Shown: one piece after another, positions 8,186 through 16,846 of the stretch
Layout: each line of letters starts with the position of its first letter
Position numbering within the stretch: position 1 is the first letter of the stretch
Assembly: GCA_934255485.1 (NCBI GenBank)
Contig: CAKQOG010000004.1
Span: 31,983-95,982 of the forward strand
DNA length: 64,000 nucleotides
Direction of reading: 5' to 3'
Source of the DNA: an uncultured Prevotellamassilia sp.
Lineage (GTDB): Bacteria > Bacteroidota > Bacteroidia > Bacteroidales > Bacteroidaceae
Made by a program: the position numbers and the translations under genes
Notes under the pieces: generated by a model
Told to the model about the DNA's origin: nothing
Database searches by the model: none
What the model saw: the letters and a program-made list of their open reading frames with translations, nothing else

Positions 8186-8593
8186 ATGAAACTATTTTCT
8201 AAATCAATACACCTCTTTATACCCTTATCTATATTGTTATTAAGTTGCCAAAGCAATTTTGACAAACGACTACAGAAAGAAGCAGAAGAATATACAATCA
8301 GCAACTGCCCACAGACCGTTGAAGAAGGCACTCAACTTGATAGCATTACATATAACACGAATAATCGCGTCTATACATTGCATTATTCAGTAAACGCTAA
8401 CAATGAGCAAGCACTACGACAAAAGGGCAACATGCTGCATCAATTATTACTTAATAACCTACGCAACGATGTGAATTATAAAGAGGTTAAAGACAATAGC
8501 GTAACATTCTGCTATATCTATCGTTCAAAAAAATCTGGTTGTATTGTTTATAAAACAGAAATCAAAGCTACAGAATATAATGTTACACACTAA
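8186..8593 (+). CDS. Putative lipoprotein of unknown function
   Basis: Not recognised. 135 residues with a lipoprotein signal peptide: basic N-terminus MKLFSKS, hydrophobic stretch, then LLLSC as lipobox with Cys at about residue 21. The mature part is hydrophilic with mixed alpha/beta character and a strand-rich C-terminus (FCYIYRSKKSGCIVYKTEIKA). It is divergent from the redox gene and convergent with the TSCPD gene. It probably faces the periplasm or outer membrane. Confidence 0.65.
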   Translation: MKLFSKSIHLFIPLSILLLSCQSNFDKRLQKEAEEYTISNCPQTVEEGTQLDSITYNTNNRVYTLHYSVNANNEQALRQKGNMLHQLLLNNLRNDVNYKEVKDNSVTFCYIYRSKKSGCIVYKTEIKATEYNVTH

Positions 8594-8607
8594 AATGCCA
8601 TATTCTA

Positions 8608-8856
8608 TTATATTTGTTCTTTCAAGGCTTGTGCTAACTGATCTGGGCACGAAGTAGATTTGTTACCACAACGTATTCCTTGTAGACGCTTAATAACCTC
8701 GTCCTTATGCATGCCTTTAACAAGTGCTCCGATGCCTTGTAAATTGCCATTGCAACCACCTTCAAACGTAACATTTTCTACAATATCATCGTCTGATAAT
8801 GTAAGATGTATGCAGCGAGAACATACCCCCTGCGGTATAAAATCATATTTTTTCAT
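8608..8856 (-). CDS. TSCPD domain protein (TIGR03905-like)
   Basis: An 82-residue protein with four Cys in the pattern VCSRC ... FEGGCNGN ... IRCGNKSTSCPDQLA. The TSCPD motif is present in full. The domain also occurs at the end of B12-dependent ribonucleotide reductases, where it is thought to bind metal or take part in redox. Stand-alone copies like this are common in anaerobes and their job is not known. It lies 17 nt upstream of the 3' end side of the HAD gene on the same strand and may be the last gene of the 13276-8608 run. Confidence 0.75.
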   Translation of the reverse strand: MKKYDFIPQGVCSRCIHLTLSDDDIVENVTFEGGCNGNLQGIGALVKGMHKDEVIKRLQGIRCGNKSTSCPDQLAQALKEQI

Positions 8857-8873
8857 TGCTACTTAGAGTTTAA

Positions 8874-9590
8874 TTAATATAACTTCAATATATCTTCAAA
8901 CCTTTCTATAATATGCGTTGGCAAGGTTTCATCAAATGATTTTTCCTCCCATTCTCTGCCTTTAAACCATACAGTTTGACAACCTATAGAAGAGGCTGGA
9001 ACGATGTCTTTATTATAACTATCGCCTATAGCAACACAGCTATTTGCATCGCAATGAGCGGCCTCAACCCCTAACTGCCATATAGCGGGGTCAGGCTTAC
9101 GCACGCCAACTACAGAACTTTCAATTACATTGTCAAAATAGTTGGCTAAGCCATACGTTTGTAACACAGCATGCAAGTTACCATAGAAATTCGAAACCAT
9201 TATCAACTTGTACTTTTGCTTTAAAACTGCCAAAACATTTGCCGATTGAGTTGCATGTTGGCGAGCGAAATCATCACAAAAGGAGGCAATTTGCTTGATA
9301 AATGCACTTCGTTCTTCTGTCGTAGAAAAGTGCATTAAGTTCAGCACCTCTTCTAAATGTTTTACTTGAATGCTCACCTTTTTTACAAGCATATCATAAA
9401 ATGTATCGTTTGACATAACAATACGTTGCTTAGCCAATGCTCGTTCGCCCATTACATAAGCTTCGCGCAAATTGCGCTCTTCAATACACTTTGTAGCAAT
9501 GGCAGAATAAGCATTCTGAAATACATAGAACCAATGGCAAGCAGATGTGTCAAGCGTGCCACCATAGTCAAAAAGCAAAGTTGTTATCAT
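8874..9590 (-). CDS. HAD-superfamily hydrolase
   Basis: A 238-residue HAD protein with a helical cap. Motif I is FDYGGTLD with the nucleophile D8. Motif II lies in MVSNFYGN, and motif IV is GDSYNKDIVPA. The residue two after the nucleophile is Gly10, where classical HAD phosphatases have the acid/base Asp. It starts 5 nt after the flippase-like gene on the same strand and so belongs to the putative lipid-headgroup set, where a phosphatase step would make sense. Substrate unknown. Confidence 0.75.
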   Translation of the reverse strand: MITTLLFDYGGTLDTSACHWFYVFQNAYSAIATKCIEERNLREAYVMGERALAKQRIVMSNDTFYDMLVKKVSIQVKHLEEVLNLMHFSTTEERSAFIKQIASFCDDFARQHATQSANVLAVLKQKYKLIMVSNFYGNLHAVLQTYGLANYFDNVIESSVVGVRKPDPAIWQLGVEAAHCDANSCVAIGDSYNKDIVPASSIGCQTVWFKGREWEEKSFDETLPTHIIERFEDILKLY

Positions 9591-9595
9591 AATGA

Positions 9596-10600
9596 TTAAT
9601 CGTGCATTATTTTTTTGTTACCAACCTTAACCAAACTAACTCCTATAAAGATCCATACCAATTCGCGTACACGCGTATAAAGACTTGTTAGCACTCCAAT
9701 GCCTGGTGCACTGAGTCCTAATATCTTGACGATTAGCGACAAGCCACCCTCACGCGCACCTAACTGCATTGGAAGGAAGAAAAGCAAGTTGCCAACTAAT
9801 GAAGAAAATGCCAATACAAGGATAGCATCCCAAAATGTTAGATTTACACCTAACGACAAAAGAATAAAATAATATTCTAATGCGTTGATTACACGCGCCA
9901 CATACTCAAAGAGCAAAGATTGATAAAAGGCTTTAGGCTGAGAGTGTAGGTAAGCAATGTTGTCATCAACCTTTTGCATATCTTCTGCATGCTTGTCATA
10001 AAACTTACGTGCCCATCGCTTGGCGATTGGCATATATAGCAAGGGTTTGAAAAGTTTGACTATCACGCCTTTCTTATAGCAAAGATGAAAAACAAACAAT
10101 ACTACAATAAACAACAAGATAAATACGATGAAAAGTCCCCACCAAAAAGGAGTCATTTTCTCAGTATACACAACGGCAAACAACACAGCAGCCGAACTCC
10201 ACAAACAAATATGAGAGAGTATGTGCATCATCGAATAGAGCACCACCGACGACATAGCACGTGGCACTCCTATATAAGAACTCAGCTCCATCACTCTATA
10301 AGGGCCACCACCAAAGCCAAATGGTGTGGTGTAACTAAATGCAAAGCCAGAAACTGTTAGTTTGTAAGCATGACGATAAGATAAATGTTTGCTATGCGTT
10401 CCGCTATTCACTATTATCTGAAAAGCCCATGCATTGAATGCATATACAAATATCCATACTCCGATAACGGCTGGTAAATAAAGACCAGCACGATATAGAT
10501 GTCTGTAAAGTTCAGTATAGTCTAAATCGAAAGTGCAAAGCATCACGATTATAGCACCAATACCAAAGAGTAAGAATAAATTGCGATATATAGGTTTCAC
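9596..10600 (-). CDS. Flippase-like integral membrane protein (LPG synthase TM / YbhN family)
   Basis: A 334-residue protein with about eight membrane segments and the family feature FGFGGGPYRVMELS near residue 100. It belongs to the UPF0104/YbhN group, related to the membrane half of MprF, which moves lipids across the inner membrane. The late segment ending FLPMQLGAREGG is also typical. It sits between the CDP-alcohol phosphotransferase and the HAD gene on the same strand, so it could flip the product lipid. This transport role is inference. Confidence 0.8.
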   Translation of the reverse strand: MKPIYRNLFLLFGIGAIIVMLCTFDLDYTELYRHLYRAGLYLPAVIGVWIFVYAFNAWAFQIIVNSGTHSKHLSYRHAYKLTVSGFAFSYTTPFGFGGGPYRVMELSSYIGVPRAMSSVVLYSMMHILSHICLWSSAAVLFAVVYTEKMTPFWWGLFIVFILLFIVVLFVFHLCYKKGVIVKLFKPLLYMPIAKRWARKFYDKHAEDMQKVDDNIAYLHSQPKAFYQSLLFEYVARVINALEYYFILLSLGVNLTFWDAILVLAFSSLVGNLLFFLPMQLGAREGGLSLIVKILGLSAPGIGVLTSLYTRVRELVWIFIGVSLVKVGNKKIMHD

Positions 10601-10707
10601 GTTGTATTGGAAATCAGTAAATTTTTATTTTATTTTTTTAGTTAGCATCATAGATAAACGCGCATCTACCTACGTGCATTAATTTGTTTTTTTGCCAATA
10701 GAGTTTT

Positions 10708-11649
10708 TTATCGTTGCTCTATTTCGCTTTCTATCTGCTGACAAAGTTTTTCGTGTTTACTGCGCATGTAAAGGAACAATACGTTCATTACAGTAAGTTC
10801 AAAAACAAAGTACAACCAAGGCTCCTTTATCAAAAGCACAATATACAACACAATGGCACGCGTATTGAAAGTGAGAATATTGGTATATTTCATCAATGGT
10901 AAACTACCCTTTCTAAACTTCTGTGCCAACGCTGTGGGCACAGGCTCGTTACCGTATTTTCGCAATATTGTAGCACGAAGGTGTTGAAACTTAGGAGTCA
11001 TTTTTTCTTGCGACTTCGTATAATTTCCATAAAAATAAAGGAATACCATCCATACCAAGTCTTTTTTCCATGATAGCTGCTTCATCTCCGCACGTAGCTT
11101 TGTAAAGCTATCTAATTCACTACCCGATTTACCTTTGATAAAGAACAAGTGGATGTTACGATAATAATCAGCCAATTGGCACTGTTTGCCATGGAAGATA
11201 AAGCCCGACAAAGCGGCAAGAAGCCATATCCATCCCTCCCACTTTACATGTGTGAATGGTATGCACTGCCCTTGTAGGCGCAAACAAATGGCTGCATAAA
11301 TAGTAAAAAACCATACATCGCCCGCAAATCCATCGAGTATTCTGCCCCAACGAGTCTTTTTACCTGTCATTCGGGCAAGTTGTCCGTCAGCACTATCATA
11401 AAGGTTTGCCCACACAAGCAGCAATATGCCGATGATTGTATAATTTATATCATCAAAATAGAACATCACGCCTGCAGCCGCTCCTAAGATGATACTCAAG
11501 ATTGTCACTACATTGGGATGTATATTAAAATGATTAAAGAATTTTGCCCAAAGCAAACCCAATGGGCGAGTAAAGTGAACGTCAAGCCACTCTTCGGTGT
11601 CTTGTGATTTAAACGTAGATTGTAGTTGTGTATTTTTACTATTCGACAT
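10708..11649 (-). CDS. CDP-alcohol phosphatidyltransferase family protein
   Basis: Carries the complete CDP-alcohol phosphotransferase signature: DSADGQLARMTGKKTRWGRI followed by LDGFAGD, that is DG(x)2AR(x)8G(x)3D(x)3D. Four to six membrane segments surround it. The family moves a phospho-alcohol from a CDP-alcohol to a second alcohol, making phospholipids or phosphodiesters. The protein is longer than typical PgsA/PssA because of a soluble stretch of about 90 residues after the active site. I chose the ATG at 11649; an ATG at 11691 would add 14 residues. Upstream are an ATP-grasp and a nucleotidyltransferase gene. Confidence 0.82.
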   Translation of the reverse strand: MSNSKNTQLQSTFKSQDTEEWLDVHFTRPLGLLWAKFFNHFNIHPNVVTILSIILGAAAGVMFYFDDINYTIIGILLLVWANLYDSADGQLARMTGKKTRWGRILDGFAGDVWFFTIYAAICLRLQGQCIPFTHVKWEGWIWLLAALSGFIFHGKQCQLADYYRNIHLFFIKGKSGSELDSFTKLRAEMKQLSWKKDLVWMVFLYFYGNYTKSQEKMTPKFQHLRATILRKYGNEPVPTALAQKFRKGSLPLMKYTNILTFNTRAIVLYIVLLIKEPWLYFVFELTVMNVLFLYMRSKHEKLCQQIESEIEQR

Positions 11650-11713
11650 AAAATGTTTTCTTACAAGCCTATTTAATTTATTAATAATCAAGAATTGAAG
11701 TAACCCTTCATTC

Positions 11714-12562
11714 TTACCCTAACATGCTATTTATTCTTTTAGCTATAGCCTTTGCAGCATCCTTGCGACATGATGCAAAGCTTGGCCAATCATTAAAGTC
11801 TATGATATTAAAACTACCATCTGCTTGCACAATAGCATCTCCTCCATATACAGTTATGCCTGTTAGGGTAGCAACCTTATCGGCTACCTCTTTCATAGCC
11901 TCTTTGCTATATGCAAAATGGTTGGGGGTGCCATTTACTTTCTCTAAACCAAACTTTGAGAATCCGCCATTTTCCGTAGGATAGGCAACGCTAAAGAAGT
12001 CTGTACCTTCAACTCCATAGAACTTTACTAAGTCGCCAGTTAAGTGTTGTTCAACCACTAATTGCTTCACACCTTGCGCCGATAGCGTGTCCATATTGGT
12101 TTGCATCTGTTCAGCATTCTCCACAAATACCACGTCATTTTTGCCTTGTGCACATGCATCAGCTCGCTTTATCCAGCAGGGATAAGCAAAATCTGTATGC
12201 ATCAATTCTGCAGGTGCACCAACCTTTATTTGCGGAACAGGTAGTGCATTATCTTGTAGTATCTTAGCAATATTTGCTCTCGACATACAGAGCAACTTGC
12301 TTGGTGAATTAATTACCTTGAGCGATTGCTCTTTTTCGGCAAGTGCCAAACTTTCAAGCACATTGCATCCTCTTGCCATAGAAAACACAAAGTCGAATTC
12401 TGTTAAATCAACAGCTATAAAGAGGTCTTCACTGATTACAGACACGTCGTTTTGTCCTCTATTAAGTCGGCTTGCAACAGCAGCAAAGATAGCAGCATCT
12501 CTATCCTCTGAATGCGGACTAAACTGTGTAGAACGGCTAATGCCCAATATACAACGTTTCAT
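11714..12562 (-). CDS. ATP-grasp domain protein
   Basis: A 282-residue ATP-grasp enzyme. The order is a pre-ATP-grasp region (1-95), a nucleotide-binding lobe with CWIKRADACAQGKNDV near 130, and the metal-binding end GGDAIVQADGSFNIIDFNDW near 245-264, ending with WPSF. That last pattern (Asp, Asn ligands after a strand) is shared with RimK-like ligases and inositol-phosphate kinases of the ITPK type. It therefore joins or phosphorylates a small molecule using ATP. It is 10 nt from the nucleotidyltransferase gene, so they act in one pathway. The substrate is not known. Confidence 0.75.
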   Translation of the reverse strand: MKRCILGISRSTQFSPHSEDRDAAIFAAVASRLNRGQNDVSVISEDLFIAVDLTEFDFVFSMARGCNVLESLALAEKEQSLKVINSPSKLLCMSRANIAKILQDNALPVPQIKVGAPAELMHTDFAYPCWIKRADACAQGKNDVVFVENAEQMQTNMDTLSAQGVKQLVVEQHLTGDLVKFYGVEGTDFFSVAYPTENGGFSKFGLEKVNGTPNHFAYSKEAMKEVADKVATLTGITVYGGDAIVQADGSFNIIDFNDWPSFASCRKDAAKAIAKRINSMLG

Positions 12563-12571
12563 AGCAATCCC

Positions 12572-13276
12572 TTACTTTTTGCTTAAAAATTGCTCAGCTT
12601 TTACTATGTCCTCAGCATGGTCTACGTCTAAAATCTTTGTAAAATCATAAGCCTTGAGTTTTAAACCATCTTCGACAAGAGCACGCTGAAAATTACGCAT
12701 GCGACTTTTACCCTCTTTCAGACATTTATTGAGTGTTTGCAGTGCGTTTGGATGCAAGCAATATATACCCCCCGATATATATTTATCACCTTCATTTTTG
12801 TCATGAAATCCCTTGATATTCATGTCATCATCCGTGGAAACATATAGGGGTTTTTCGTCATCAATATAGTCAGTAACAGCCATACAACCATCATAGTTGC
12901 ATTGCTTAAAATAATTGATATAAGCCTTAAAGTCCTCTTCTTTAAAAATAGTATCAACCGTTGTCAAACAGAATATATCGTCCTTGAGATAAGGTGCTAA
13001 TTCGGCAAAGCTATGCATTGAACTAGGTGTACTCTTTACAACCATTGTTACATCATCAGCCTTTCCTTCCTTCTTTAATTGCAAAATGTGTTGCTCTGTT
13101 TGGGGATTGAGTGTATTAACAATAACAACTATCTCGTGTGCACCATTCTCACGAAAAATGCGCATCAAACGGTCTATCATGGCTTCACCATGAATATGAA
13201 CCAATGGTTTAGGCAAACTCACCCCTTCTTGTTGTAGGCGCGAACCCTCACCTGCTGCTATAATAGCGTATTTCAT
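12572..13276 (-). CDS. Sugar-/alcohol-phosphate nucleotidyltransferase
   Basis: A 234-residue NTP transferase. The N-terminal IIAAGEGSRLQ nucleotide-binding loop is followed by LPKPLVHIHGEAMIDR, then TTVDTIF in place of the usual metal-binding GD, and ISGGIYCL further on. Such enzymes make NDP-sugars or CDP-alcohols from a phosphate ester. As first gene of a run leading to a CDP-alcohol phosphotransferase, a cytidylyltransferase making a CDP-activated polyol is the natural guess. The base preference cannot be read from sequence alone. Confidence 0.8.
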   Translation of the reverse strand: MKYAIIAAGEGSRLQQEGVSLPKPLVHIHGEAMIDRLMRIFRENGAHEIVVIVNTLNPQTEQHILQLKKEGKADDVTMVVKSTPSSMHSFAELAPYLKDDIFCLTTVDTIFKEEDFKAYINYFKQCNYDGCMAVTDYIDDEKPLYVSTDDDMNIKGFHDKNEGDKYISGGIYCLHPNALQTLNKCLKEGKSRMRNFQRALVEDGLKLKAYDFTKILDVDHAEDIVKAEQFLSKK

Positions 13277-13306
13277 TTATTGTTCTTTCTATATTAATGT
13301 AATCAA

Positions 13307-13345
13307 CAAGCGGATGTTCAAAGATTATTTTTAAACACCCGCTTG
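13307..13345 (-). terminator. Hairpin 3' of pdxA
   Basis: 12-bp inverted repeat (caagcggatgtt / aacacccgcttg) beginning 5 nt after the pdxA stop. The single non-matching position gives a U-G pair only in the minus-strand RNA, which is the strand of pdxA. There is no strong T-run. Confidence 0.5.
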
Positions 13346-13349
13346 CTGC

Positions 13350-14459
13350 TTAATGTTCTTTTCTATCTTGATATATTTTAGGGAGCGGATTTTTGTGGCT
13401 TTCGATGTATGTGCTTCGTTTTTTGTAAATGTCTATTGCCGCATAAATAGCTTGGCGGAACGAGTCGGGTTGTGCAATGCCTTTACCCGCAATATCGTAA
13501 GCAGTTCCGTGGTCGGGCGAGGTTCTTACTAATGGTAATCCCGCCGTAAAGTTCACGCCCTCATTCATCGACAAAGCTTTAAAGGCTACAAGCCCTTGGT
13601 CGTGATACATAGCCAATATACCATCAAAATGCTTAAACATTCCTGCCCCAAAAAAGCCGTCTGCGGCATAAGGTCCATAGCATGCCATTCCCTCGTCAGA
13701 TAGTTGCTTAACGGCTGGTATTATAACATTTTCTTCTTCGTGCCCCAACACTCCGCCATCGCCAGCATGAGGGTTAAGTGCAAGCACAGCTATGCGTGGT
13801 GCCGAAATATTAAAGTCTCTTTGCAATGAATCATACAATAAACTTGCCTTTTTAACTATAGTCTCTTGCGTAATTGCCGCTGCAATGTCGGCAACTGGCA
13901 AATGGGTTGTTACCAATGCCACACGCATTACGCTATTGCACAAAATCATCAAGGGTTCGCTATCTTCATTACCCACTCTGTCTTGTAAATACTCTGTGTG
14001 ACCAACAAAGCGAAAGTTACTACTTTGTATGCTTGCTTTGTTGATTGGAGCCGTAACAAGCGTATCTATAAGTCCCTCTTTGTAGTCGGCTACAGCCTGT
14101 TCCAAAGCCATAAATGCAGCATGACCAGCCTCTGCACTTTGTGCGCCAAAGTCTACTTTAACGTCATCGTCAGAGCAATTTACAAAGTTTAGTTTGCCCT
14201 CTATAGCCTCGTCTGCAGAGGCTATAATGTTGAGCGGTGCATTTATGTTGAGCACCTTTTTGTGGTAGTTAGCCACCTTGATATGACCATATATGATAGG
14301 CGTACACATCTCAAACATCATCATGTCTGAGAAGGTTTTAAATATCAATTCATATCCCACCCCATTGGTATCACCTTGGCTTATGCCTACACGTACAAGG
14401 CGTGGCTTTTGGTTATTTGTTGCAGGTTGAGATGCATTGTTTATTTCATTTTCTGCCAT
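13350..14459 (-). CDS. pdxA: 4-hydroxythreonine-4-phosphate dehydrogenase
   Basis: A 369-residue PdxA, the NAD-dependent oxidation step of the long pyridoxal-5-phosphate route. Recognised from VGISQGDTNGVG at the N-terminus, TAPINKASI in the middle, the metal-ligand His residues in FVGHTEYL and ALNPHAGDGG, and FHDQGL-like MYHDQGLVAFK near 280, then RTSPDHGTAYDIAG. The first 20 residues (Asn, Gln, Ala rich) are an extension. Length is usual for Bacteroidota. It follows rlmN on the same strand with a 70-nt gap holding an imperfect hairpin. Confidence 0.93.
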   Translation of the reverse strand: MAENEINNASQPATNNQKPRLVRVGISQGDTNGVGYELIFKTFSDMMMFEMCTPIIYGHIKVANYHKKVLNINAPLNIIASADEAIEGKLNFVNCSDDDVKVDFGAQSAEAGHAAFMALEQAVADYKEGLIDTLVTAPINKASIQSSNFRFVGHTEYLQDRVGNEDSEPLMILCNSVMRVALVTTHLPVADIAAAITQETIVKKASLLYDSLQRDFNISAPRIAVLALNPHAGDGGVLGHEEENVIIPAVKQLSDEGMACYGPYAADGFFGAGMFKHFDGILAMYHDQGLVAFKALSMNEGVNFTAGLPLVRTSPDHGTAYDIAGKGIAQPDSFRQAIYAAIDIYKKRSTYIESHKNPLPKIYQDRKEH

Positions 14460-14529
14460 ATCTTTATTCTTAGATTAAAGTGGATGCAGATGCAATTTAA
14501 AATGCCATATTTGCACCCTTCTTTATGGG

Positions 14530-15627
14530 TTAATCTTTAGTTTTTGAGAATGAGCTATTCTTCATTTCTTCTTGCTTGGCTGTGCTCAGCAAGCCACATG
14601 CTGCAAATATGTCTTGCCCACGCGAAGCTCTTATGGTTGTAAACAATCCGTGCGATGTTAGGTAATCTCTAAAGGCTACCATTTTGTCGTCCGATACGCC
14701 TTTTAATGGGGTATCGGGTATGTCGTGAAAGCGTATCAAGTTGATGCGACAATCCACTCCTTGCAAGAGCGCAAGCAGTGCATCGGCGTGTTTTTTACTA
14801 TCGTTGATGCCTTTAAATACGATGTATTCAAAGGATAATCGACGTTGATGCGCCCCCTCTGTGCCAACCGAATTGCGTGTGTCTTTGCGACAAAATTCAT
14901 ATTGTTTCAGTAGCGAAACCACATTTTCAATGCTAAACGCCCTTTCTGCAGGCATCAATGCAGCACGTTCTGTGGGTATGGGATTGTGTAAACTTATGGC
15001 GAGATGACAAGAACTTTCTTCGAGAAAACGAGCCAACCCTTTGGCTAAGCCTACGCTCGACACCGTGATGCGCTTAGGACTCCATGCCCAGCCCCAATCG
15101 GCTGTTAGCACTTGAGTGGCTCTGAGCACATTGTCGAGATTGTCGAATGGTTCGCCTTGCCCCATAAACACTACATTGGTTAGCGTGTCGCGTTCGGGCA
15201 ACGAATAGATTTGGTTTAGGATGTCGGTAGCTGAGAGCGAAGCCACATAGCCTTGGCGCCCTGTCATGCAGAAAGCACACCCCATTTTGCATCCTACTTG
15301 CGAGCTTACGCACAATGTGGCACGATTGCCATCGGGTATGTACACAGTCTCAATAAAGTCGCCCTTTGCCGTAGTATACAAGTACTTCACCGTGCCATCA
15401 ACCGAGCGCTGTTCATCAATTGGTGTTGAGCAACCAATGGTATAGAGTGCCTTGAGTTTGGCACGTGCATCTTTCGATATATTGGCCATTTGGTCTATAT
15501 CGGTTACGTGCTTACCATATATCCAATCGGCCATTTGCTTACCAACAAAAGGCTTTAACCCTACTTTTTGAGCCACCTCTTTCAGCTCAGCAACGCTGAG
15601 TCCTAATAAACTTGTTTGCGTACTCAC
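14530..15627 (-). CDS. rlmN: 23S rRNA (adenine-2503-C2)-methyltransferase RlmN
   Basis: A 365-residue radical-SAM methyltransferase that modifies A2503 of 23S rRNA and A37 of some tRNAs. The cluster motif is CKMGCAFC near 114, the SAM-binding GEPFDN is near 157, and the second catalytic Cys is in DIFAACGL close to the C-terminus. The N-terminal HhH-like domain (LKEVAQKVGLKPFVGKQMADWIY) is intact. The last 15 residues are a polar tail. It is upstream of pdxA on the same strand. Confidence 0.95.
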   Translation of the reverse strand: MSTQTSLLGLSVAELKEVAQKVGLKPFVGKQMADWIYGKHVTDIDQMANISKDARAKLKALYTIGCSTPIDEQRSVDGTVKYLYTTAKGDFIETVYIPDGNRATLCVSSQVGCKMGCAFCMTGRQGYVASLSATDILNQIYSLPERDTLTNVVFMGQGEPFDNLDNVLRATQVLTADWGWAWSPKRITVSSVGLAKGLARFLEESSCHLAISLHNPIPTERAALMPAERAFSIENVVSLLKQYEFCRKDTRNSVGTEGAHQRRLSFEYIVFKGINDSKKHADALLALLQGVDCRINLIRFHDIPDTPLKGVSDDKMVAFRDYLTSHGLFTTIRASRGQDIFAACGLLSTAKQEEMKNSSFSKTKD

Positions 15628-15758
15628 TACGATTTTATATTACACTTTACTTATATAACAATACGAGCAATCTTTACGATGTATGCACTTACACCATAAT
15701 GCAAAGAGTTGGACGACTGATAAACCAACCGCCCAACTACTCAGCTATTTAGTATGAT

Positions 15759-16286
15759 TTATTTACGGAAAAGCAACCACGCTCCAGCAAATTTAGAACT
15801 TAAAGCCTTGCGCGACTGTACTGCAGAAGCTTTGTCGTCGTAAGACGAAGCAATCACTCTAAACCAAGGGGTGATGCCTTTAATTTGTTCGTCGGTTTGG
15901 ATTACGCGTGCATCGTATCCTTGCTGCTCCAAACGAGTTTTTAAGCCTTCGGCATTGGCGCGAGTTACGAAGCTACCAACTACCACACTATACGTCTTTA
16001 GTGCGCTACCGCTTACCACTGACATATTACCATCAATCTCGCGTACATCGCTATGGTCAGTAGTAACCGTGGTAGTTGTGGGTTGTACTGGAGTTACTGG
16101 TGTAACAACTGTTTCTTGCTCCTTGTTGTTGTCTGTTGTAACTTCTTGTTCATTTTGGTTTTTATCTTGAGCCATAGCTTGTTCCCATGCTTGACGATAT
16201 GCACTCTCGCGCGACTTACAACTTGTAAACAATGCTACTGTGCACAAACCAATTGCCAATACCAAATTTTTCTTCATTGTCTTCAT
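15759..16286 (-). CDS. SPOR domain lipoprotein
   Basis: Starting from the ATG at 16286 (another ATG lies at 16277) the product has a lipoprotein signal peptide ending ALFTSC, then a Gln/Thr/Val-rich linker of about 70 residues, and a C-terminal SPOR domain (YSVVVGSFVTRANAEGLKTR to the end) that binds denuded peptidoglycan glycan strands. The open frame extends 36 codons further up but that part shows no signal peptide and crosses the leader. It is the first gene after a good minus-strand promoter at 16426-16456. It is likely in the outer membrane and acts at division sites. Confidence 0.82.
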   Translation of the reverse strand: MKTMKKNLVLAIGLCTVALFTSCKSRESAYRQAWEQAMAQDKNQNEQEVTTDNNKEQETVVTPVTPVQPTTTTVTTDHSDVREIDGNMSVVSGSALKTYSVVVGSFVTRANAEGLKTRLEQQGYDARVIQTDEQIKGITPWFRVIASSYDDKASAVQSRKALSSKFAGAWLLFRK

Positions 16287-16425
16287 TTCGTTTTTTTCGT
16301 TCTTAAGTAACGATTTGTGCTTTACTCTCTGTATGCCACACCAAAGCATATATTGGCTTAAACAGATGTTCGATGCTAAAAACAAACACCCCATTATGTT
16401 CTAACAGATAGCACAAACCTTACGG

Positions 16426-16456
16426 CAAAGGTACAAAAGGCTATTGAATTAACAAA
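16426..16456 (-). promoter_or_regulatory. Bacteroidota promoter for the SPOR lipoprotein
   Basis: On the minus strand, TACCTTTG (16433-16426) matches TAnnTTTG, and TTTG (16456-16453) sits 19 nt upstream. The leader before the ATG at 16286 would be about 135 nt. Confidence 0.7.
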
Positions 16457-16523
16457 CAATGTTACCCAAAACCTACTTATTTTTGATAAAATCAGTACAT
16501 ACGATAAAAAAACTTCGTTATTT

Positions 16524-16556
16524 TTTGGTTTATTATATGGTTTTTACGTACATTTG
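16524..16556 (+). promoter_or_regulatory. Bacteroidota promoter for the YtxH operon
   Basis: TTTG at 16524-16527 and TACATTTG at 16549-16556 with 21 nt between them, followed by a leader of about 38 nt to the ATG at 16601. It is back to back with the minus-strand promoter of the SPOR gene. Confidence 0.65.
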
Positions 16557-16600
16557 GCAATAATAAAACCTATGTATTAACTTTTAAACAACAGATTATC

Positions 16601-16807
16601 ATGAAAGGACTTAGCATTTTAGCAGCATTTCTTGGTGGTGCAGCAGTAGGTGCTGCATGTGGCATTTTGTTTGCCCCAGAAAAAGGTACAGATACTCGCG
16701 AAAAGATTGCAGCTGCCATCCGTAAGCGTGGCATTAAGCTCAACAGCAAGGAAATGGAAAGCCTTGTTGATGACATTGCAGACGAATTGCAACCTGCAAA
16801 CGACTAA
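16601..16807 (+). CDS. YtxH domain protein
   Basis: A 68-residue protein with one Ala/Gly-rich membrane segment (LSILAAFLGGAAVGAACGIL) followed by FAPEKGTDTREKI, the hallmark of YtxH proteins, and a charged helical tail. YtxH proteins are small membrane proteins linked to general stress; no reaction is known. It heads a three-gene set with a holin-superfamily-like protein and a hypothetical protein, a grouping also typical of envelope stress loci in this phylum. Confidence 0.82.
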   Translation: MKGLSILAAFLGGAAVGAACGILFAPEKGTDTREKIAAAIRKRGIKLNSKEMESLVDDIADELQPAND

Positions 16808-16846
16808 TATCAAACCTCATTACAAGCCAAAGAGCAGGCGCACACT

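Noticed and set aside
8152..8331. Longer C-GCAxxG-C-C protein
   Set aside because: The extension is antisense to the 5' end of the divergent lipoprotein gene and has no family similarity.
14479..14525. Sixth member of the 3'-end hairpin family after rlmN
   Set aside because: The stem (gatgcaa / ttgcacc) pairs over only seven positions and the flanks do not continue it; too weak to claim.
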